Position numbers and translations under genes: made by a program. The notes beneath the pieces are model-generated. The model had not been told where the DNA came from and did no database searches. It saw only the letters and a list, made by a program, of their open reading frames with translations. A stretch of DNA of 43,094 bases from Elusimicrobia bacterium GWA2_69_24 (GTDB lineage: Bacteria; Elusimicrobiota; Elusimicrobia; UBA1565), in assembly GCA_001799695.1 (NCBI GenBank), contig MGTY01000114.1, positions 1 to 43,094 of the forward strand. Reading direction: 5' to 3'. This document shows positions 38,808 through 43,094 of the stretch, one piece after another (positions within the stretch are counted from its first letter, which is position 1; every line of letters starts with the position of its first letter).

Positions 38808-39464
38808 CTATGATAGCAAGTCGCGCGGCTTGCGGCCCACCGCGACCAGCGCCGAGCCCATGGGGAGGTCCCACCAGCGCAGCCAAGTGGTCTCGCAGCG
38901 GCCCAGGGCCAGCAGGACGCCGTTGAGCCACTCCGGCGGCGTCGGGCTCCCCCCCGACAGCAGGGAGAGGAACGCGAAGCAATGGGAGACCCGCACCGGC
39001 TCGAAACCGGCGTTGGCCAGCAGGTCCCGGAGGCCGGAGCGGGTGATGCGCAGGTAGGCGGGGACGGTCAGGAGGATCGCTCCGCCCGGCCTGAGGTTCT
39101 CCCGGACATTGGCCAGGAGGCGCCCCTGATCCGGCACCTGGTTCAGCAGGTCCATGGCCACGAGCGCGTCGAAAGGCGCGCCCTTGAGGCGGAAGTCCCC
39201 GGTGAGGTCCGCTTGCGAGCACTCGATGCCCCGACGGCGGACCTGGCCCACCGCCTCCGCGCTGGACTCGAAACCCGTAAGGTCGGAGAACCCCCGTCCC
39301 TGCAGGAAGCGCAGCAGCCCGCCGCTGCCGCAGTCGAGTTCCCCTATGTGGGCCTTGCGGTGCCCCGGGGCGTACCCCAGCAGCGCGGCGCGGGCCAGCC
39401 GGTAGCGGGTCTGATGCCACCAATGCCAGACCTCGATGTCCGCGAGCTCCTGTCCCTGGTTCAT
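38808..39464 (-). CDS. Class I SAM-dependent methyltransferase
   Basis: The 218-residue protein has SAM motif I at about 39-50 (HIGELDCGSGGLL), an acidic residue at the end of strand 2 (TGFESS), and motif II/post-I region FDALVAMDLLNQVPDQ with LRPGGAILLTVP, the pattern of UbiE/COQ5-type enzymes. The substrate is unknown; the N-terminal WHWWHQTRYR is common in methyltransferases acting on lipids or glycans. The start is set at 39464 rather than 39497 because TATACT lies nine bases before this ATG and would overlap a longer coding region. Confidence 0.85.
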   Translation of the reverse strand: MNQGQELADIEVWHWWHQTRYRLARAALLGYAPGHRKAHIGELDCGSGGLLRFLQGRGFSDLTGFESSAEAVGQVRRRGIECSQADLTGDFRLKGAPFDALVAMDLLNQVPDQGRLLANVRENLRPGGAILLTVPAYLRITRSGLRDLLANAGFEPVRVSHCFAFLSLLSGGSPTPPEWLNGVLLALGRCETTWLRWWDLPMGSALVAVGRKPRDLLS

Positions 39465-39473
39465 GCGGGGCAC

Positions 39474-39479
39474 AGTATA
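39474..39479 (-). promoter_or_regulatory. -10 box TATACT of the methyltransferase-ettA-aldolase operon
   Basis: Nine bases separate TATACT from the ATG at 39464, leaving a leader of only a few bases. No -35 is evident. The shared palindrome lies 33-48 bp further upstream, a reasonable place for an activator. Confidence 0.5.
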
Positions 39480-39503
39480 CCTATTCTCGCCCCCCATCCT
39501 CGG

Positions 39504-39719
39504 CTAAGCAGCTGTGCCCGGGCACAGTTGTCCCCGCGATTCCCGGGAGCATGAAATCCTTCGCGATGGAGCCCGCTTCCATGATCCAGGCACGGCGTCG
39601 AGATCCTTGCTCAGTTTGCTTCGGTGGGCCGGTTCCGTCGGCAGCGGCAAGCCGACAAAAGACGTGATCCGTTCGGTCGACTTTTCGACTTTCCAGCCAT
39701 GCCCAAGCTGCGCTGGCAT
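39504..39719 (-). pseudogene. Possible remnant of a transposase N-terminus
   Basis: A minus-strand 71-codon frame reads GWKVEKSTERITSFVGLPLP followed by TEPAHRSKLSKDL. This recalls, loosely, the first residues of IS4/IS1380-type transposases. The frame then degenerates and runs through the palindrome (QLCPGTAA at its end). There is no catalytic domain. The similarity is from memory and weak. The rest of the gap, 39720-39832, shows nothing I can name. Confidence 0.25.
39512..39527. repeat. 16-bp palindrome, copy 2
   Basis: CTGTGCCCGGGCACAG is a perfect palindrome identical to the core of the element at 1118-1137. It lies upstream of the methyltransferase operon and in the gap before the kinase-like gene. 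Confidence 0.7.
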
Positions 39720-39832
39720 GTCTTCACCGTTGCCCCAACGGGCGATTTCTCTGACGGAGACGCGAGGTACTCCATTTCTTATCCGCCCGCCGGGCCAAGC
39801 CCGGTCCGAGGAGTAGGGCTCGCTCCCCCCCT

Positions 39833-39860
39833 TGCGCGCGGGGGGAGAGCGCATTATCCT
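39833..39860 (+). promoter_or_regulatory. Putative promoter of the kinase-like gene (short or no leader)
   Basis: TTGCGC (39833-39838), 16-bp spacer, TATCCT (39855-39860), then eight bases to the ATG at 39869. No Shine-Dalgarno is present. Confidence 0.45.
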
Positions 39861-39868
39861 ATTACCCC

Positions 39869-40936
39869 ATGCGCTCCCTCGTCGCGCTGAGCCTCGCCCT
39901 GGCCGCGCTCCCCTGCGGGGCCGCGTCCGTCCAGACCCCGCTGGAGCTTCCGGCACTCCCGGTCCCCTCGCAATCCGCCGCCGTCGGCGGGTCGCTCGCG
40001 CTGGGCTCACAGCTTCCCTCGGAGTCGGCCCTGGCCACCCCGGCGCTGTCCCTTCCGGTACTGCCGACCGCCCTGCCCGCCGTCTCGGTCCCGGCGGCGC
40101 GGCCCAGCATCGGCGCCGCGGCCGTCCAGCCGCGGTCTGGGGCCGTCCAGCCGCGGGCCGCGGGAACGGACCCCAAGCTGCCGGCCGCGCGTTCCCAGGC
40201 CGGCATCGCGGGACGGGCGCCCGAGGCGGCGGCGATATTCGACGGGGGCAAGGTACTTCCCGCCGTTCCCGTGGAGGCCGGCGTACCGGACCTCATCCCC
40301 GAATGGCCGGGAAAGACCGGCGACACGGTCCGCCTCAACGGCCGGTCCTACGTCCTGGGCGAGAAGCTGGGGGAAGGCACCTCGGCCTGGGTGTACAAGG
40401 TGAAAGGACGCCCGCTGGTCGTCAAGCTCATCTACCCGGACCTCAAGGACATCCCGGTGTTCGGCGGCGAGAAAGACGCCCTGGAGGCCATGTCGCACAC
40501 CCGCATCGCATACGCCCGGCTCCATGACGCGAGCGCGGACGGAATGACCCTGGTCAAAGACCTCGTGCGCGGTGAGGAGATGTGGAAGGTCGTGGACAAA
40601 GGGCCCCTCTCGCCCGCCCAGACCGGATCCCTGCTCGACCTGGCGGCCGAACTAGTGTCCATCGGCCACACAGCGGACCTCAACTGGGGCAATCTCCTGT
40701 GGGACGGAAAACGCTGGGTGATGATCGACTCGGGCGGCTTCCAGCAGGTCGGCCCCTGGGGCCCCCTGGGCCAGATACTCAGCGAGGAACGCCGCGCCCG
40801 CTCCGGGATAGACGCCGGAGCCTTCCTCCGGGCCCTGCGGGCCCGCCTAGGCCCCGATTCCGAAGCCTGGCGCGGCGTCCAGACCGGCGCCGCCTGGCCC
40901 TACCAGAAGGCCATCCTGGCGGAGCTCGGCCCCTGA
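39869..40936 (+). CDS. Exported protein-kinase-like protein with FDG leader
   Basis: The 355-residue protein has a signal peptide (1-19), then an Ala/Pro/Leu-rich stretch to about 120 ending in EAAAIFDGGK, the same leader style as the C11 peptidase at 34345. From about 155 it has kinase-fold landmarks: a glycine-rich loop LGEGTSAWVYKV (167-178), Lys186 in PLVVKLIY, a catalytic-loop equivalent HTADLNWGNLLW with Asp270 and Asn275, and Asp287 in VMIDSGG in place of DFG. The key residues are present, so an active phosphotransferase is possible, but the signal peptide would place it outside the cytoplasm, where ATP is scarce. A lipoprotein gene follows 12 bp downstream. Confidence 0.72.
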   Translation: MRSLVALSLALAALPCGAASVQTPLELPALPVPSQSAAVGGSLALGSQLPSESALATPALSLPVLPTALPAVSVPAARPSIGAAAVQPRSGAVQPRAAGTDPKLPAARSQAGIAGRAPEAAAIFDGGKVLPAVPVEAGVPDLIPEWPGKTGDTVRLNGRSYVLGEKLGEGTSAWVYKVKGRPLVVKLIYPDLKDIPVFGGEKDALEAMSHTRIAYARLHDASADGMTLVKDLVRGEEMWKVVDKGPLSPAQTGSLLDLAAELVSIGHTADLNWGNLLWDGKRWVMIDSGGFQQVGPWGPLGQILSEERRARSGIDAGAFLRALRARLGPDSEAWRGVQTGAAWPYQKAILAELGP

Positions 40937-40948
40937 GGCCGACGCCTC

Positions 40949-41365
40949 ATGAAAGCCCCCATCATCTTCGGCTTGGCCGCGGTTCTATCCGGCTGTTTCG
41001 CCTTCCCGGGGAATCCTCCCAAAAACACCCAGAAGATGACCTGCGTGAACGAAGCCGCTGAGTCTCCTAAGGATGTTAAGGTGAAAGCGGGCGCTGCCTT
41101 CTGTTTTCTCTATGGCCGGCATCTATCGGTAGGCTCCGATATCGCTTTCTTGCCGTCCGGCGATGAAGGCGTCGTCGTATTCCGCGGCGAGAGAAGTGAT
41201 TATCTGAATCCCAAGAGAGCCCACATGCCCGGCGGCGACGGCAGATCAGTCTGGTTTATCTTTGAAGCCCTGAAACCCGGCCAGGCGACATTGACCTTCC
41301 AGCTCAAGTTCCGGGGAGCGGTGGAAGCTACCCCGGTCTATAGGATCACGGTAGAGCCCGGATAG
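40949..41365 (+). CDS. Lipoprotein with chagasin-like (inhibitor I42) C-terminal pattern
   Basis: The 138-residue protein has a lipoprotein signal peptide with lipobox LSGC (Cys16). The mature part is beta-rich. GGDGRSVWFIFEALKPGQAT followed by LTFQLKF and YRITVE recalls the second half of chagasin-type inhibitors of papain-like cysteine peptidases (GxGGxxxFxxxALKxGxxxL). The NPTTG loop of true inhibitors is not evident, so inhibition is uncertain. The gene starts 12 bp after the kinase-like gene and is probably co-transcribed. Confidence 0.6.
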   Translation: MKAPIIFGLAAVLSGCFAFPGNPPKNTQKMTCVNEAAESPKDVKVKAGAAFCFLYGRHLSVGSDIAFLPSGDEGVVVFRGERSDYLNPKRAHMPGGDGRSVWFIFEALKPGQATLTFQLKFRGAVEATPVYRITVEPG

Positions 41366-41545
41366 AGTATGCAGGCGGACTCTTGCGCCTGCGACTTTCC
41401 AAGGCGGGATCCGTCGATCGCAGAAGCTGTGCTCGATGCCCCGGCTGCAGCCCGTCAGGGCGCAATCCGGGTTCCGACGGGCCTGGAGGCCGAGGACCCA
41501 GCCCGCCTGGGCCCGAAGACCCTCGCGGCGGACCGGGCTCTGCGT

Positions 41546-41551
41546 TATCCT
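41546..41551 (+). promoter_or_regulatory. -10-like TATCCT seven bases before a small ORF
   Basis: It is identical to the hexamer before the kinase-like gene at 39855 and sits at nearly the same distance from an ATG. Confidence 0.3.
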
Positions 41552-41558
41552 GACGGCG

Positions 41559-41654
41559 ATGGCCCAGAAGCGCTCGACCGGCACGGTGATCCAGGGAGTC
41601 CCCACGGGGGTACTCTTCATGCTCCTGCTCATCCAAATGACCGCCGGGCTCTGA
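41559..41654 (+). CDS. Putative 31-residue single-pass membrane peptide
   Basis: The short frame encodes a basic start (MAQKRSTG) and one hydrophobic helix (GVLFMLLLIQMTAGL) before a TGA. TATCCT lies seven bases before the ATG, matching the arrangement at neighbouring genes. It is too short for codon statistics. The rest of 41366-41742 has no recognised feature other than a GC-rich hairpin just after the lipoprotein gene (GCAGGCG with CGCCTGC near 41371-41392), which lacks a T-tract. Confidence 0.35.
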   Translation: MAQKRSTGTVIQGVPTGVLFMLLLIQMTAGL

Positions 41655-41742
41655 TCCTCCTCCAGCCGCCCCCGCCTCCCGTCGTGCCCAGGCGCCCGCG
41701 CGCCGCGACTCCCGAAAGCCCTGATAGTCTCACGGAGCATCC

Positions 41743-42399
41743 ATGAACCGCAGATCGACCCTGCTAGCCCTACTCGCCCTGACGACGGCCCTGGCGGCGT
41801 CCGCGCAGCAATCCCTGGCCGACCTCGCCGCCGACGACGCCGCCGCCCGACTGTCCGACGTCGTCGACGCCGCGGCCGCCCGCGCCGCGGCGGCGCGCTA
41901 CCGGCGCCACCGGGTCCGCTTCCGCGCGACCCTGTCCGACGGCGGCCTCCTACGGCAGGCCGCGGTGGTGACCCTGAGCTTCGAGATGGAGGCGGCAGCC
42001 GACATCAGGGGCGAACGCTCGGTCCGCAACCTGGCCTGCGCCGTCGAACTGCTTGCCGGCGGCGACCTGGCCCTACCCGGCTACGTGCTGGCCTGCGCCG
42101 GTCCCGAGCCGCGCCCTTTCGCCTTCTCGGCCGAGACCCGCGACGGCGTGGACTTCACCATCGAGGCCCCGACCCGCGTCGACGCGCGGGCCGACGGCAC
42201 GGTCTTGGAGCCGGTGCTGGGCCGCGACCAAGCGGGCCGCCGGTACGGGCAGGACGTGCGCCTGGTCATGCATCCGTACTGCTCGCGGGACCTGCAGTCC
42301 TGCCGGCTGGGCCTCGTGGCCGGTGTGGCCGACCTGATCGCCTTCCCGACCTACCGCCTGCGCTCCGACGAGGTCTTCTCCATGGCCGCGGAGCCTTGA
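41743..42399 (+). CDS. Exported protein of unknown function
   Basis: The 218-residue protein has a clear signal peptide (LLALLALTTALAASAQQ). A short Ala/Asp-rich helix follows (about 24-52), then a beta-rich domain with four or more cysteines (NLACAVELL, VLACAGPE, HPYCSRDLQSCRLG) that could form disulfides. No family is recognised. TAGTCT lies eight bases before the ATG and a weak GGAG directly precedes it. The gene ends 25 bp before the stop of the convergent right-edge gene. Confidence 0.7.
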   Translation: MNRRSTLLALLALTTALAASAQQSLADLAADDAAARLSDVVDAAAARAAAARYRRHRVRFRATLSDGGLLRQAAVVTLSFEMEAAADIRGERSVRNLACAVELLAGGDLALPGYVLACAGPEPRPFAFSAETRDGVDFTIEAPTRVDARADGTVLEPVLGRDQAGRRYGQDVRLVMHPYCSRDLQSCRLGLVAGVADLIAFPTYRLRSDEVFSMAAEP

Positions 42400-42424
42400 G
42401 CGCCGTCGGGGACCGGATCCCAGC

Positions 42425-43094
42425 TCAATCAGGCGACGCCGGAGGCTGTGTCGATTCCAGCGACTGCGCATCGCCGATGGCGCCTTCGATCTGACCGGCC
42501 TTATTGCGGAACCGTCCCAGCCCGAATCCGATAGAGACGTTCTCGCAGCTCGACTTGACGCAGCGCGCCTCTCCAGGCGGCACGGCGGCGCACGGCGGGT
42601 GGAGGAGCAGGCAGCCGCCCCCAGGAATCGCGGCAAGCAGCTTCTCCAAGAGAGCATCGAGCTTCCGGCTGCTCCTCGCGGCTTGAGGCGGAAGGCATGA
42701 GTTCCAAGGGCTGGGGAATAGGGAACAATCCGAATCCCGCTTGCAGTCCCTGGGCGCCCGGCTCAATCCCATCCGATATCCATCCATCAGCTTATCGCAG
42801 GCGGAATGTTTGTGCAGGACGCTCATGGGGATGGCATGGCTTCGCCCCAGGGCGGACACCTTGGCGCTCCAACCCCCGGCTTTCTCATCCCCAGCGAATT
42901 CCTTCACATGGATCTTCTCCCCGAATCCGAAGGCCCTCCGATCGGACTCGATGCAGAATCTCTCCGGGTCGAACCTCCGGCAGACCTCGACGCCGTGGGA
43001 CAAAGAGAAGATGTAGTCGCCCGCTTCGGGTTCGGGGGCGGCGTCCACCAGGTTCCGCAACCGGAAGTTCTCCCCGTTGGTCCACCGCTCCCAG
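42425..43094 (-). CDS. Cys-rich protein of unknown function, 5' end beyond the window
   Basis: The frame is open from the right edge to a TGA at 42425 (223 codons). Internal residues in reach of a TTG at 43060 are not a convincing start, because in-frame coding (WERWTNGENF) continues to the edge. The C-terminal part has a spaced cysteine pattern, CKRDSDCSLF, then NSCLPP, GGGCLLLHPPCAAVPP and CVKSSCENVS. I have seen this arrangement in orphan exported proteins of several phyla but cannot name the family. The partner N-terminus and any signal peptide are outside the window. Confidence 0.65.
   Translation of the reverse strand, partial: WERWTNGENFRLRNLVDAAPEPEAGDYIFSLSHGVEVCRRFDPERFCIESDRRAFGFGEKIHVKEFAGDEKAGGWSAKVSALGRSHAIPMSVLHKHSACDKLMDGYRMGLSRAPRDCKRDSDCSLFPSPWNSCLPPQAARSSRKLDALLEKLLAAIPGGGCLLLHPPCAAVPPGEARCVKSSCENVSIGFGLGRFRNKAGQIEGAIGDAQSLESTQPPASPD

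Noticed and set aside
37133..38926. 597-codon plus-strand frame opposite ettA
   Set aside because: It is antisense to an unmistakable ABC-F gene; its Leu/Val/Gly-rich product is the expected mirror of GC-rich coding.
41246..41740. 164-codon minus-strand frame after the lipoprotein gene
   Set aside because: It overlaps the lipoprotein end, lacks a ribosome site and has no recognisable feature.

Overview
The window is 43 kb of GC-rich DNA (most genes are strongly G/C-biased at codon position 3) from a Gram-negative bacterium: it encodes outer-membrane beta-barrels, signal peptides, a lipoprotein and two-component systems. The gene style (many secreted orphan proteins, a giant S74 'tail-fibre-like' surface protein, alanine/proline-rich leaders with an FDG motif, start codons sitting just behind a -10 box) would fit an uncultured deep lineage such as Elusimicrobiota. 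That placement is an inference, because no rRNA or marker gene is present.

Left edge (1-1250): the first 318 codons of a cas3 gene run off the window on the minus strand, so a type I CRISPR-Cas locus probably lies just outside. A perfect 20-bp palindrome sits in the gap before an OPT-family transporter; its 16-bp core recurs at 39.5 kb.

3.2-9.6 kb: a tightly overlapping plus-strand operon that looks like a divergent poly-GlcNAc/exopolysaccharide system. It has a stand-alone receiver, a TPR plus outer-membrane barrel protein, a second receiver, a membrane HEAT-repeat protein, a processive GT2 synthase and a NodB-type deacetylase. No known exopolysaccharide operon has exactly this set, to my knowledge.

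9.6-16.3 kb: an accessory patch. It holds three overlapping minus-strand genes for exported proteins (one with an HETVH zinc-peptidase motif), an XRE regulator, a 325-bp MITE-like element with perfect 31-bp inverted repeats, a chimeric NHL-repeat/caspase-tail ORF, and a ParE/RelE-type toxin with its antitoxin. A 68-bp direct repeat of the deacetylase gene's 3' end brackets most of the patch.

16.3-34.2 kb: the most striking region. An OmpR-type regulator whose phospho-acceptor Asp is Glu is divergent from a five-gene operon: receiver, FN3 protein with a T9SS/FlgD-like C-terminal domain, PorV-like barrel fused to TPRs, histidine kinase, and a 3591-residue repeat protein ending in a self-cleaving S74 chaperone domain. 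The promoter carries four contiguous 11-bp direct repeats in the style of OmpR/PhoB operators. I infer a regulated system for building a surface fibre.

34.3-43.1 kb: a secreted clostripain-like peptidase; a minus-strand set (methyltransferase, EttA, class II aldolase and an internally deleted glycosyltransferase remnant); an exported protein-kinase-like protein; a chagasin-like lipoprotein; a putative 31-residue membrane peptide; and two unrecognised exported or Cys-rich proteins, the last cut by the right edge.
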